Source: Pseudomonadota bacterium
GTDB taxonomy: Bacteria > Pseudomonadota > Gammaproteobacteria > Burkholderiales > Burkholderiaceae_C
Assembly (NCBI GenBank): GCA_020161065.1
Contig: JAIUPH010000031.1
Coordinates: forward strand, 62,001-126,000
Reading direction: 5' to 3'
DNA length: 64,000 bases
Shown here: piece after piece, positions 1 to 8,893 of the stretch
How the letters are laid out: every line of letters begins with the position of its first letter
Numbering within the stretch: the first letter of the stretch is position 1
The notes under the pieces: generated by a model
What the model saw: only the letters and a program-made list of their open reading frames with translations
Told to the model about the DNA's origin: nothing
The model's database searches: none
Made by a program: the position numbers and the translations under genes

Positions 1-1
1 C

Positions 2-625
2 AGCGAGAACAGCGTCACGCTGCTGGCGGTGAGCAAGACGTTTCCAGGCGACGCGGTGCGCGCGGCGCATGCCGCCGGCCAGCAGGCCTTCGGCGAGAAC
101 TACGTGCAGGAAGCGCTGGCCAAGATCGCCGCGCTGGCCGACCTGCGGCCGCAACTGCAATGGCACTTGATCGGCCCGCTGCAAAGCAACAAGACGCGGC
201 CGGTGGCCGAGGCCTTCGACTGGGTGCACTCGGTCGACCGCCTGAAGATCGCCCAGCGCCTGGCAGAGCAGCGCCCGAGCGGCTTGCCGCCGCTGCAGTT
301 GTGCCTGCAGGTCAACATCAGCGGCGAGGCCAGCAAGAGCGGCCTGCTGCCGGCCGAGGTGCCGGCCGTGGCCGCCGCGGTGGCCGCGCTGCCGCCCGAG
401 CGCGTGCGCCTGCGCGGGTTGATGGCCATCCCCGAGCCGGCGGCCGACCTCGAAGCCCAGCGCCGACCGCACCGTGCCTTGCGCGAGCTGCTGAACGCGC
501 TGCGCGACGCGCACGGGCTCGAACTGGACACGCTGTCGATGGGCATGAGCGCCGACCTCGAAGCCGCGGTGCTGGAAGGCGCCACGCTGGTGCGCGTGGG
601 CACGGCGATCTTCGGCGCTCGCTGA
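2..625 (+). CDS. yggS: YggS/PROSC-family PLP homeostasis protein (5'-truncated by window edge)
   Basis: The reading frame is already open at base 2, so the true start lies upstream of the window. The first visible residues contain LLAVSKTF, the family signature whose lysine binds pyridoxal 5'-phosphate, followed by FGENYVQE and later WHLIGPLQSNK, all typical of the alanine-racemase-like barrel of YggS/PLPHP. About 207 residues are visible; with the roughly 25-30 missing N-terminal residues it would match the usual 230-240. Family members buffer free PLP and affect amino-acid and keto-acid balance; no catalytic activity is established. The stop codon lies inside a three-copy 16-bp tandem repeat. 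The gene converges on the Lrp-type regulator. Identification is secure. Confidence 0.93.
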   Translation, partial: SENSVTLLAVSKTFPGDAVRAAHAAGQQAFGENYVQEALAKIAALADLRPQLQWHLIGPLQSNKTRPVAEAFDWVHSVDRLKIAQRLAEQRPSGLPPLQLCLQVNISGEASKSGLLPAEVPAVAAAVAALPPERVRLRGLMAIPEPAADLEAQRRPHRALRELLNALRDAHGLELDTLSMGMSADLEAAVLEGATLVRVGTAIFGAR

Positions 626-658
626 CTTCGGCGCTCGCTGACTTCGGCGCTCGCTGAC
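611..658 (+). repeat. Three perfect tandem copies of a 16-bp unit over the yggS stop codon
   Basis: The unit TTCGGCGCTCGCTGAC occurs at 611-626, 627-642 and 643-658 without mismatch. The first copy holds the last codons and TGA stop of yggS, so the gene end including its stop has been copied twice more downstream. The array sits between two convergent genes. It looks like replication slippage; any effect on transcript ends is unknown. Confidence 0.95.
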
Positions 659-679
659 GGCCCTTGGCCCTTGCCGCGG

Positions 680-1168
680 CTACAGCGGAATCTGCGCCGT
701 GTTCTTCACCTCTTCCATCACCGCGTAGGTGCGCGTCTCGCGCACGCCGGGCAGCGTCCAGATCACGCTGCCGATGAACTGGCGGTAGGCCGCCATGTCG
801 GAGACGCGGGTCTTCAGCAGGTAGTCGAAGCCGCCGGCCACGAGGTGCGCTTCGAGGATCTCGGGGCGCGCCTGCACGGCGGCGCGGAAGTTGTCCATCA
901 CGTCGTGCACGGTGCGGTCGAGCAGCACTTCGACGAAGACCAGCAGCCCGGCGTCGAGCTTGGCCGGGTTCAGCCTCGCTTCGTAGCCGAGGATGAAACC
1001 GTCGCGCGTGAGGCGCTTCACGCGCTCCAGCACCGCGGTGGGCGACAGGTGCACCAGTTCCGCGAGCTTGAGATTGCTGATGCGGCCGTCGGCCTGCAGC
1101 ACGCGCAGGATGCGGGCGTCGATCTTGTCGATGCCACGCTCGGCGCGGCTGCCGTCGGTCGAATCCAT
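680..1168 (-). CDS. Lrp/AsnC-family regulator, probable regulator of putA
   Basis: 162 residues from the ATG at 1168. An N-terminal winged helix (about residues 12-65, with ISNLKLAELVHLSPTAVLERV) is followed by an AsnC/RAM effector domain (about 75-150, including VAGGFDYLLKTRV). Both domains and the total length are normal for Lrp-type proteins. The gene is transcribed away from putA with about 100 bp between the starts, the arrangement seen for Lrp-type PutR activators of proline catabolism, so proline-responsive control of putA and of itself is likely. Longer in-frame starts exist upstream, but the added residues do not resemble the family. The target is inferred from position. Confidence 0.88.
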   Translation of the reverse strand: MDSTDGSRAERGIDKIDARILRVLQADGRISNLKLAELVHLSPTAVLERVKRLTRDGFILGYEARLNPAKLDAGLLVFVEVLLDRTVHDVMDNFRAAVQARPEILEAHLVAGGFDYLLKTRVSDMAAYRQFIGSVIWTLPGVRETRTYAVMEEVKNTAQIPL

Positions 1169-1223
1169 GCCGAATGATTCTCCATGACGAGGGGTCAAGA
1201 CCGCATCCTTCTCCAGCGGCAGG

Positions 1224-1234
1224 CGAATATTCTG
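1224..1234 (+). promoter_or_regulatory. AT-rich candidate control site between lrp-type gene and putA
   Basis: In an otherwise GC-rich divergent spacer, the string CGAATATTCTG contains the palindrome GAATATTC (1225-1232), which overlaps a possible -10 hexamer TATTCT (1228-1233) for putA. Lrp-family sites are often AT-rich and palindromic, but no convincing -35 was found at the expected distance, so this is only a candidate. Confidence 0.3.
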
Positions 1235-1271
1235 CGCGTCCTGCGCTTCAGCTTCGCCGAGGTCGAACCCC

Positions 1272-4268
1272 ATGAGCAACGCTCCCGCCCCCCGTTTGCC
1301 GTTTCCGTACCGCCCTGAAGCCGAGGTCGTCAGCGAGTTGCTCGCCGGCCTGCAAGGCCGCCTGGATTGGGCGCGCGCCGCCGCGGCGGCCACGCCCTGG
1401 GTGCATGCGGTGCGCGCGCATCCGGCGCCGTTCTGGGCGATGGAATCGCTGCTGCGCGAGTACCCGATCAGCAGCGCCGAAGGCCTGGCATTGATGCGCC
1501 TGGCCGAAGCGCTGCTGCGCGTGCCCGATGCCGAGACCGCGGTGGCGCTGACGGCCGACCAGCTGGGCCGCGCCGACTTCAGCGGCGGCGGCGACGGCGA
1601 CGGCCCGCACCGCATGCTGGCAAGCCTGTCGGCCAGCGCGATCTCGCTGTCGAAGAAGCTGCTGCCCGAAGGCGGCGACCCGCCCGGGCTGCTGCAGCGC
1701 CTGGGCGCGCGCACCGTGGTCGCGGCCACCGTGCGCGCCATCCAGTTGCTGGGCCGGCAGTTCGTGCTGGGCCGCTCGATCGACGAGGCGATGGCCGAGG
1801 CCGACGCGCAGCGCAAGGCGCAGCCGGCGCTGCGCTTCTCGTACGACATGCTGGGCGAAGGCGCGCGCACCGAGGCCGACGCCGAGCGCTACCTGGCCAG
1901 CTACCGCCACGCGATCGACCGCATCGCCGCGGCGCGCCCCGCCGCCGCCCGTGCCGCGCCCAGCCCGATGCAGGGCGACGGCATCTCGATCAAGCTGAGC
2001 GCGCTGTTCAGCCGTTATGAAGACGCCCAGCGCGAGGCCGTCTTCGCCACGCTGCTGCCGCGCGTGCAGGCGCTGATCGAGCCGGCCGCCGCCGGCAACC
2101 TCAACCTGACCATCGACGCCGAGGAGAGCGACCGGCTGGAGCTGTCGCTCGACCTGTTCGACGCGCTGGCCCGCCACGTCGCCGAGCGCCACCCCACGTG
2201 GCAAGGCTTCGGCCTGGCGGTGCAGGCCTATCAGACGCGCGCGCTGGCGGTGGTCGACGCGGTGGCCGCCATCGCCCGCCGCCACGACCTGCGCTTCATG
2301 GTGCGGCTGGTCAAGGGCGCGTACTGGGACGGCGAGATCAAGCGCGCCCAGGAAGGCGGCCTGGTCGGCTACCCGGTGTTCACGCACAAGCACCACACCG
2401 ATTTGTCGTACCTGGCCTGTGCGCAGGCCTTGATCGGCCACCACCGGCAGATCTACCCGCAGTTCGCCACCCACAACGCCGGCACCATCGCCGCCATCGT
2501 GCAGATGGCGCGTGCCGCCGGCGCCGCCTTCGAGATGCAACGCCTGCACGGCATGGGCGAAGGCATCTACCGCGAAGTGCTGAAAGACCCGGCGATCGCC
2601 TGCCGCGTCTACGCCCCGGTGGGCGAGCACCGCGACCTGCTGGCCTACCTGGTGCGCCGGCTGCTGGAGAACGGCGCCAACTCGTCCTTCGTGCACCAGC
2701 TCGCCGACGCCGCGGTCGGCCCCGACGAACTGCTGGCCAGCCCGCTGCGCGCCGAGGCCGCGCCCTCGCTGCCGCTGCCGGTGGATTTGCTGCAGCCAGC
2801 GCGGCGCAACTCCATTGGCGTGGACCTGGCCTGCGTCGCCCAGCGGGCGCCGCTGCTGGCCGCGCTGACGCCGCTGCCGCTGCCCACGGTGGCGATGGCC
2901 ACGCCGGCCGCGGTGGACGCCGCGATGGCGCGGCTGCAGGCCGGCTTCGCGCCCTGGTCGGCACGGCCGCTGGCCGAGCGCTGCGCCGCGCTGCGCCGCG
3001 CCGGCGACGCGCTGGAGCAGCGGCTGCCCGCCTTCTGCGGCCTGCTGGTGCGCGAGGCCGGCAAGACCTGGGGCGACGCCGTCGCCGAGGTCCGCGAAGC
3101 CGTTGATTTCTGCCGTTATTACGCCGAGCAGGCGCAAGCCCGCCTGGCCGACCAGCCGCTGCCCGGCCCCACCGGCGAGCGCAACGTGCTGCGCCTGCGC
3201 GGCCGCGGCGTCTTCGTCTGCATCAGCCCGTGGAACTTTCCGCTGGCCATCTTCGCCGGCCAGGTGGTGGCGGCATTGGTGGCCGGCAACGCGGTGGCCG
3301 CCAAGCCGGCCGAGCAGACGCCGCTGGTGGCGCAGGCCTTCGTCGCGCTGCTGCACGAGGCCGGCGTGCCGGCCGACGCGCTGGCGCTGCTGCACGGCCT
3401 GGGCGAGACGGTCGGCGCGCAGCTGGTCGGCGACGCGCGCACCGCCGGCGTGTGCTTCACCGGCAGCACGCAGGTGGCGCGGCTGATCAACCGCACGCTG
3501 GCGGCCAAGGACGGCCCCATCGTGCCGCTGATCGCCGAGACCGGCGGCTTGAACGCCATGGTGGTCGACAGCACGGCGCTGCCCGAGCAGGTGATCGACG
3601 CCGTCGTGCAAAGCGCCTTCCGCTCGGCCGGCCAGCGCTGCTCGGCCTTGCGGCTGCTGTGCCTGCACCAATCCACCGCCGACGGCGTGATCGAGATGCT
3701 GCGCGGCGCCATGCTCACCCTGCGCCTGGGCGACCCCGCCGAGCTGGCCACCGACGTCGGCCCGCTGATCGACGACGAGGCCTACGCCAACATCGGCCGC
3801 CACGTCGAGCGGCTGCGCCGCGAGGCCAGGCTGCTGGGCCAGACGCCGGCCGGCGACAGCGGCTTCCCGCGCCTGCTGGCGCCGGCCGCGTTCGAGATCG
3901 AGCGGGTGGCCGACCTGCGCGAAGAGGTGTTCGGCCCGGTGCTGCACGTCGTGCGTTGGGACGGCGAGGTCGGCGCGCTGGTGGCGCAGATCAACGCCCT
4001 CGGCTACGGGCTGACGCTGGGCGTGCAGACGCGCATCGACAGCCGCGCCCAGCGCATTGCCGACGGCGCGCACGTCGGCAACGTCTACGTCAACCGCAAC
4101 ATGATCGGCGCCGTGGTCGGCGTGCAGCCCTTCGGCGGCGAAGGCCTGTCGGGCACCGGCCCCAAGGCCGGCGGGCCGCACTACCTGTACCGCTTCTGCG
4201 CCGAGCAGACGCTGACCATCAACACCGCCGCCGCCGGCGGCAACGCCGAGCTGCTGGCCGCTGCATAA
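1272..4268 (+). CDS. putA: Bifunctional proline dehydrogenase / L-glutamate-gamma-semialdehyde dehydrogenase PutA
   Basis: 998 residues. It oxidises proline to P5C with FAD (PRODH barrel, roughly residues 180-460), then oxidises the hydrolysed semialdehyde to glutamate with NAD (ALDH domain, roughly 530-980). Visible PRODH motifs include IDAEESDRLELSL, VRLVKGAYWDGEIKRAQ and FATHNAGTIAA. The ALDH half has SPWNFPLAIF, the glycine-rich FTGSTQVA, ETGGLNAM and the catalytic Cys790 in SAGQRCSAL. Length and architecture match the short type-A PutAs, which lack the N-terminal ribbon-helix-helix DNA-binding domain of enteric PutA; an outside regulator is therefore expected, and an Lrp-type gene is divergent. 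Glutamate produced can feed the glutamate dehydrogenase 2.1 kb downstream. Confidence 0.97.
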   Translation: MSNAPAPRLPFPYRPEAEVVSELLAGLQGRLDWARAAAAATPWVHAVRAHPAPFWAMESLLREYPISSAEGLALMRLAEALLRVPDAETAVALTADQLGRADFSGGGDGDGPHRMLASLSASAISLSKKLLPEGGDPPGLLQRLGARTVVAATVRAIQLLGRQFVLGRSIDEAMAEADAQRKAQPALRFSYDMLGEGARTEADAERYLASYRHAIDRIAAARPAAARAAPSPMQGDGISIKLSALFSRYEDAQREAVFATLLPRVQALIEPAAAGNLNLTIDAEESDRLELSLDLFDALARHVAERHPTWQGFGLAVQAYQTRALAVVDAVAAIARRHDLRFMVRLVKGAYWDGEIKRAQEGGLVGYPVFTHKHHTDLSYLACAQALIGHHRQIYPQFATHNAGTIAAIVQMARAAGAAFEMQRLHGMGEGIYREVLKDPAIACRVYAPVGEHRDLLAYLVRRLLENGANSSFVHQLADAAVGPDELLASPLRAEAAPSLPLPVDLLQPARRNSIGVDLACVAQRAPLLAALTPLPLPTVAMATPAAVDAAMARLQAGFAPWSARPLAERCAALRRAGDALEQRLPAFCGLLVREAGKTWGDAVAEVREAVDFCRYYAEQAQARLADQPLPGPTGERNVLRLRGRGVFVCISPWNFPLAIFAGQVVAALVAGNAVAAKPAEQTPLVAQAFVALLHEAGVPADALALLHGLGETVGAQLVGDARTAGVCFTGSTQVARLINRTLAAKDGPIVPLIAETGGLNAMVVDSTALPEQVIDAVVQSAFRSAGQRCSALRLLCLHQSTADGVIEMLRGAMLTLRLGDPAELATDVGPLIDDEAYANIGRHVERLRREARLLGQTPAGDSGFPRLLAPAAFEIERVADLREEVFGPVLHVVRWDGEVGALVAQINALGYGLTLGVQTRIDSRAQRIADGAHVGNVYVNRNMIGAVVGVQPFGGEGLSGTGPKAGGPHYLYRFCAEQTLTINTAAAGGNAELLAAA

Positions 4269-4298
4269 CCTCCTCAGCCCGAAAGGGCCGCAGGGGGC

Positions 4299-5165
4299 TC
4301 AATTCAAGTACATGCCCAGGTAGCGGCGGCCGCGGGAGACCGCTTCGGAATCGCCGCAGACGTCGAACCACTCGACGAGCTGCGCGCGCGCCTTCTCGCG
4401 CCACTCGCCCTTGTCGCGCAGCACCACGTCCAGCAACGTGTCGAAGGCGGCGTTGAAGTCGCCTTCGTAGGCCTGCAGCGCGGCCAGCGCAAAGCGCGCC
4501 TCGTGGTCCTTGGGGTTGGCGGCGATGCGCGCGGCCAGTGCCGCGGGGTCGCCGGCCGGCTTGTTGCGCGCCAGCTGGATGCGCTTGACCAGCGACGCAT
4601 GTCGATCGTTGCGCGCCGACTCGGCCACGCGGTCGAGCAGCGCCTGCGCGTCGTCGAGCGCGCCGCGGGCGATCACGCGCTCGGCGAGGTCGAGCGTGGC
4701 ATCCAGGTGCCCGGGCTGCATGGCCAGCGCCTGGCGCAGCAGCGCTTCGGCCAGCGCGGCGTCGGGCGCCGTGGCGGCCTGCTCGCGCAGCGCGTCGATC
4801 GGCGAGACCGCCGGCGCCAGGTGCTTGTCGAGGAAGGCGCGCACCTGGGCCTCGGGCAGCGCGCCGGTGAACTGGTCGAGCACCTGCCCGCCCTTGATCA
4901 GGAACACCTGCGGGATGCTGCGCAACTGCAGCGCCTGCGCCACGCCCGGGCATTCGTCGCTGTTGAGCTTGGCCAGCACGAACTGCCCGCCATAGGCCTG
5001 CACCAGCTTTTCGAGGATGGGCTTGAGCGACTTGCAGGGCCCGCACCAGGGCGCCCAGCAGTCCAGCAGCACCGGCACGTCCATTGAACGGTCGAGTACG
5101 GTGGTTTCGAAATCGGCGTCGCTGACGTCGTAGGACAGCGCGGAAGGCGAGGCGGAGGTCGGCAT
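4299..5165 (-). CDS. ybbN: Thioredoxin-like / tetratricopeptide co-chaperone, YbbN (CnoX) family
   Basis: 288 residues from the ATG at 5165. An N-terminal thioredoxin domain (about 10-110) carries an intact WCGPC motif (Cys41 and Cys44) and the cis-proline region RSIPQVFLIKGG. It is followed by a helical TPR region (about 120-288) with ALLRQALAMQPGHLDATLDLAE and NPKDHEARFALAALQ-type repeats. This is the YbbN/CnoX architecture: a chaperone that holds unfolding proteins and hands them to GroEL or DnaK. The E. coli member lacks a full CXXC, whereas this one keeps both cysteines, so redox activity is possible. A longer reading frame upstream is ignored because the family N-terminus aligns here. 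It converges on putA. Confidence 0.9.
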   Translation of the reverse strand: MPTSASPSALSYDVSDADFETTVLDRSMDVPVLLDCWAPWCGPCKSLKPILEKLVQAYGGQFVLAKLNSDECPGVAQALQLRSIPQVFLIKGGQVLDQFTGALPEAQVRAFLDKHLAPAVSPIDALREQAATAPDAALAEALLRQALAMQPGHLDATLDLAERVIARGALDDAQALLDRVAESARNDRHASLVKRIQLARNKPAGDPAALAARIAANPKDHEARFALAALQAYEGDFNAAFDTLLDVVLRDKGEWREKARAQLVEWFDVCGDSEAVSRGRRYLGMYLN

Positions 5166-5308
5166 GTCGGTCGGGTGGAGAAGAAGTCGGCGGGCCGGCC
5201 GAACGCGCGGCCACCGGCAAGCATATGGGGTCGCTCGCCGGCGCCGCAAGACGGCCGCCTATGATGCCCCGCACGATGCCCACGCCCCCTTCGAGGAGAC
5301 CGCCTGCC

Positions 5309-6271
5309 ATGCGCCGACGCACCGTCATCATCACCGCCCTGGCCGCCGCGCCCTGGGCCCGCGCGCAAGGCGCCTACCCGGCCAAGCCGATCAAGCTGGT
5401 GATCGGCTTCGCACCCGGCGGCGGGCTCGATTTCACCGCGCGCACGGTGCAGCCGGGGCTGGAAGCGGCGCTCGGCCAGCCGCTGGTGATCGACTACAAG
5501 CCCGGCGCCGGCGGCGTCATCGCTGCCACCGAGCTGGTGCGCGCCGCGCCCGACGGCTACACGCTGCTGGTGGCCAACACCGGGCCGTTCGCGATCGCGC
5601 CCTATCTGCGCAGCAAGATGCCGTACGACCCGGTGAAAGATTTCACCTACATCGGCCAGATGACCGAAGCGGCCTACATCGTGGCCACGCGCGCCGACCA
5701 CCCGGCGCGCGACCTGCGGCAGTTCGTCGACTGGGCGCGCGCCAACCCCGGCAAGGCCAGCTTCGCGTCCAGCGGCATCGGCGCGTCGACGCATCTCAAC
5801 GGAGAGCTGCTCAACAGCGCCGCCGGCATCGACCTGCTGCACGTGCCCTACAAAGGCAGCGCGCCGGCGGTGACCGACCTCATCGCCGGCCAGGTGCAGT
5901 TGCTGATCGACGCCGGCACGGTGCTGCTGCCGCACATCAAGAGCGGCAAGCTCAAGGCGCTGGCCGTCACCGGCGCGCGCCGCGACGCCGCGCTGCCCGA
6001 GGTGCCGACGGCCATCGAGCAAGGCTTCAAGGGGCTGGAGTCATCAGGCTTCCAGGGCCTGGTGGGCCCGGCCGGGCTGCCGCGCGAGGTGGTGGCGCGG
6101 CTCTCGGCCGAGCTGGGCAAGGTGCTGGCGCAGCCCGACGTGAAGGCCAAGTTCGCCGGCGCCGGTTCGGAGGTGCAGCCGCGCGACGCGGCGGCTTTCG
6201 CCGCCCACGTCAAGGCCGAAGCGGACAAATGGTCCGCGCTGATCCGCCAGCGCAAGATCCAGGTGGACTAA
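5309..6271 (+). CDS. Bug/TctC-family tripartite tricarboxylate transporter receptor
   Basis: 320 residues starting at the ATG at 5309, which has a good ribosome site (GAGGAG at 5293-5298). A short signal peptide ending near ARAQG is followed by the mature Bug fold: [44 protein letters not shown], a central HVPYKGSAPAVTDLIAGQVQ, and [13 protein letters not shown]. These are hallmark positions of periplasmic receptors that bind carboxylates or other small organic anions. No TctA or TctB membrane partner is nearby, so it is an orphan receptor, as is common in Burkholderiales. The ligand cannot be deduced from the sequence. Confidence 0.93.
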   Translation: MRRRTVIITALAAAPWARAQGAYPAKPIKLVIGFAPGGGLDFTARTVQPGLEAALGQPLVIDYKPGAGGVIAATELVRAAPDGYTLLVANTGPFAIAPYLRSKMPYDPVKDFTYIGQMTEAAYIVATRADHPARDLRQFVDWARANPGKASFASSGIGASTHLNGELLNSAAGIDLLHVPYKGSAPAVTDLIAGQVQLLIDAGTVLLPHIKSGKLKALAVTGARRDAALPEVPTAIEQGFKGLESSGFQGLVGPAGLPREVVARLSAELGKVLAQPDVKAKFAGAGSEVQPRDAAAFAAHVKAEADKWSALIRQRKIQVD

Positions 6272-6335
6272 GGCCCCGCGGGCCGGTCCCCCCGAGGGGG
6301 CGCGAACCCGACCGGGAGAACCGGATCGGGTTCTT
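6272..6335 (+). terminator. Hairpin cluster after the Bug gene, likely bidirectional terminator
   Basis: Three palindromes follow the stop codon. GGCCC-cgc-GGGCC lies at 6272-6284. A C-run/G-run lies at 6288-6300. A strong stem follows, with GAACCCGA (6304-6311) plus CCGG pairing with CCGG plus TCGGGTTC (6326-6333) around loop GAGAA and one bulged A at 6325. A short T-containing tail follows. It separates convergent genes (Bug receptor and gdhA). A close relative of the last stem occurs at 43096-43129. Confidence 0.7.
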
Positions 6336-6378
6336 CATCGCCCGCCAAGAGCCCGCCGTTGGCTGCCGCAGACACGGC

Positions 6379-7653
6379 TCAGGGGTACAAGCCGCGCTCT
6401 TGGCGGGCGTGCAGGATGCGCTCGCAGGCCACGGCGAAGGTGGCGGTGCGCAGGCTGATCTTGTGGCGGTCGGCGGTCTCCCAGATGTTGCGCAGGGCGC
6501 CGACCATGATCTTGTCCAGCCGCACGTTGATCTCGTCCTCGGTCCAGAAGAACGAGCTGAAGTCCTGCACCCACTCGAAGTAGCTGACCGTCACGCCGCC
6601 GGCGTTGCAGATCACGTCGGGCACGACCAGGATGCCGCGGTCGGCGAGGATGTCGTCGGCCGCCGTCGTCGTCGGGCCGTTGGCGCCTTCGAGCACCAGC
6701 TTGGCCTTCAGCCGGCGCGCGCGCTCGGGCTGGATCTGCCCTTCCAGCGCGGCCGGGATCACGATGTCGCAGTTGACGTCCCAGAAGTCCTCCAGCCCGA
6801 TGGCCTCGGCGCCCTTGAAGCCGGCCACGCCGCCGGTGCGGCGCACGTGCGGCACCAGCTCGGCCATGTCGAAGCCGGCGTCGTTGTAGATGCTGCCGGT
6901 GTGGTCCTGCGCGGCCACGATCTTCGAGCCGGCCTGGTGGAACAGCTCGGCCGCCGAGCTGCCCACGTTGCCGAAGCCCTGCACCGCGACGCGCGCGCCG
7001 GGCAGCTCCAGCCCGCTGCGGCGCGCCGCCTCGCGCCCGGTGACGAAGACGCCGCGGCCGGTGGCCTTCACGCGGCCCAGGCTGCCGCCCAGGTGGATGG
7101 GCTTGCCGGTGACGACGCCGGTGGCGGTGGCGCCGACGTTCATCGAGTAGGTGTCCATCATCCAGGCCATGATCTGGCCGTTGGTGTTGACGTCGGGCGC
7201 CGGGATGTCCTGGTGCGGGCCGATGATCAGGCCGATCTCGCTGGTGTAGCGGCGCGTCAGCTTCTCCAGCTCTTTCAGCGACAGCTTCTTGGGGTCGACG
7301 CGGATGCCGCCCTTGGCGCCGCCGTAGGGCAGGTTGACGGCGGCGTTCTTGATGCTCATCCACGCCGACAACGCCATCACCTCGTCCAGCGTCACGTCGG
7401 GGTGGTAGCGCACGCCGCCCTTGCCGGGGCCGCGCGTCAGCGAGTGCTGGACGCGATAGCCCTCGAAGTGCGCGACCGAACCGTCGTCCAGCTCGATCGG
7501 CACGTCGACGATCAGCGCCCGCTTGGGCCGCCGCAGCGTCTCGCCCCAGCGCGCCAGCGGGCCCAGGTAGGGCAGCACGCGGTCGACCTGCGAGAGGTAG
7601 GTGCCCCAGGGACTCTCGGGGCTGGGGTTGACGAAGGACAGGGGCTCGTTCAT
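6379..7653 (-). CDS. gdhA: Glutamate dehydrogenase (Glu/Leu/Phe/Val dehydrogenase family)
   Basis: 424 residues. It interconverts glutamate and 2-oxoglutarate plus ammonium with NAD(P). The N-terminal substrate domain shows [13 protein letters not shown] (Lys78) and [15 protein letters not shown] with the catalytic Lys114, then [14 protein letters not shown]. The C-terminal Rossmann domain has [17 protein letters not shown], and [21 protein letters not shown] near the end. Length fits the roughly 420-residue hexameric enzymes. The family resembles leucine dehydrogenase, but the overall motif set favours glutamate. Next to putA and upstream of several amino-acid catabolic loci, it probably funnels glutamate to the citric acid cycle. 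The coenzyme specificity is not decided by what I can see. Confidence 0.93.
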   Translation of the reverse strand: MNEPLSFVNPSPESPWGTYLSQVDRVLPYLGPLARWGETLRRPKRALIVDVPIELDDGSVAHFEGYRVQHSLTRGPGKGGVRYHPDVTLDEVMALSAWMSIKNAAVNLPYGGAKGGIRVDPKKLSLKELEKLTRRYTSEIGLIIGPHQDIPAPDVNTNGQIMAWMMDTYSMNVGATATGVVTGKPIHLGGSLGRVKATGRGVFVTGREAARRSGLELPGARVAVQGFGNVGSSAAELFHQAGSKIVAAQDHTGSIYNDAGFDMAELVPHVRRTGGVAGFKGAEAIGLEDFWDVNCDIVIPAALEGQIQPERARRLKAKLVLEGANGPTTTAADDILADRGILVVPDVICNAGGVTVSYFEWVQDFSSFFWTEDEINVRLDKIMVGALRNIWETADRHKISLRTATFAVACERILHARQERGLYP

Positions 7654-7831
7654 GGCGGCTTTGCTTCGGTTGGCGCCGTCGTGCGGCGATGGGCGGGCAC
7701 TGTAGTGAGAGCGGCGCCGAATGTGTCACCGTCGCCGATGCCGTGTTTGCATAACGCCTGAGCCGGCGCCGCATGCGGCGCTGCGGCAAGCGGCTGTCGC
7801 CTGCGCCCTGCGCCCCTACACTGCCGGCCCC

Positions 7832-8893
7832 ATGCCACCTTCGCCGTTGCCCCGCGTCAGCCAGCTCGCCGAGCTGCGCGACCAGCTGCGCGCGCGGGGC
7901 GCGCGGCCGGCGCACGAGCAGCAACTGCTGCGCCGCTGGCTGCAGGCAAAGCCTTTGGACGGCGGCCGGCTGGACCTGCCGCTGGCGCTGCGCGCCGCGC
8001 TGCCCGAGCTGCACGCCGCGCTGCAAGGCCTGCTGCGGCTGCGCAGCGAGCACCCGGCGGCCGACGGCTCGGCGCGGCTGCTGCTGGGCCTGGCCGACGG
8101 CCAGAGCATCGAGGCCACGCTGCTGCCGCGCGAGGGGCTGTGCATCTCGTCGCAGGTGGGCTGCGCGGTCGGCTGCCGCTTCTGCATGTCGGGCCGCGAC
8201 GGCCTGCAGCGCCAGCTGGGCAGCGCCGAGATCGTCGCCCAGGTGGCGCTGGCGCGCGCGCGGCGGCCGGTGCGCAAGGTGGTGTTCATGGGCATCGGCG
8301 AGCCCTCGCACAACCTCGGCGCGGTGCTGGAGGCGATCGAACTGCTGGGCACGCTGGGCGGCATCGGCCACAAGGAGCTGGTGTTTTCCACCGTCGGCGA
8401 CGCGCGCGTCTTCGAGCGGCTGCCGCTTGGCGCCGTGAAGCCGGCGCTGGCGCTGTCGCTGCACTCCACCGACGCCGCGCGCCGGGCGCAGTTGCTGCCG
8501 CACGCGCCGCCGCTGGCGCCGGCCGAGCTGGTGGACGCCGCCGACCGCTACGCGCGCGCCAGCGGCTACCCGGCGCAACTGCAGTGGACGCTGCTGGCCG
8601 GCGTCAACGACGGCGACGACGAGGTGCACGCCCTGCTGCGCCTGCTGCCCGGCCGCCGGCTGATGCTCAACCTGATCCCCTTCAACCCGGTGGACGGCAG
8701 CGGCTACCGCCGCCCCGACTGGGCGCGCGCCGTGGCGATGACCCAGCAGCTCAACCGCGGCGGCGTGCTGACGCGGCTGCGCCGCTCGGCCGCGCAGGAC
8801 GTGGACGGCGGCTGCGGGCAGTTGCGGGCGCGCCAGGCGCCGCCGCCGCGGCCGGCGCTTCAGTCGGTCGCCTTGCCCCCGCCCTGGCTGTAG
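7832..8893 (+). CDS. RlmN/Cfr-family radical SAM RNA methyltransferase (probable paralogue of RlmN)
   Basis: 353 residues from ATG 7832. The radical-SAM cluster motif CAVGCRFC supplies Cys111, Cys115 and Cys118. The two extra catalytic cysteines of RlmN-type C2-adenine methyltransferases are also present: Cys104 in GLCISSQVG and Cys328 in DVDGGCGQL. MGIGEPSHNL and FSTVGD match the SAM-binding parts. So it should methylate adenine C2 in RNA. It is not in the ndk-rlmN-hisS neighbourhood where beta-proteobacterial rlmN usually lies, which suggests a second copy with another target. A TACACT hexamer at 7817-7822 lies 9 bp before the ATG and could drive a nearly leaderless mRNA. Its last 34 bp overlap the convergent anti-sigma gene. 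Confidence 0.85.
   Translation: MPPSPLPRVSQLAELRDQLRARGARPAHEQQLLRRWLQAKPLDGGRLDLPLALRAALPELHAALQGLLRLRSEHPAADGSARLLLGLADGQSIEATLLPREGLCISSQVGCAVGCRFCMSGRDGLQRQLGSAEIVAQVALARARRPVRKVVFMGIGEPSHNLGAVLEAIELLGTLGGIGHKELVFSTVGDARVFERLPLGAVKPALALSLHSTDAARRAQLLPHAPPLAPAELVDAADRYARASGYPAQLQWTLLAGVNDGDDEVHALLRLLPGRRLMLNLIPFNPVDGSGYRRPDWARAVAMTQQLNRGGVLTRLRRSAAQDVDGGCGQLRARQAPPPRPALQSVALPPPWL

Noticed and set aside
1248-4181. 977-codon open frame antisense to putA
   Set aside because: Composition is dominated by Arg, Gln, His, Gly and Ala with no domain; it mirrors the codon bias of putA. The same applies to the other long antisense or shifted frames in this GC-rich window.
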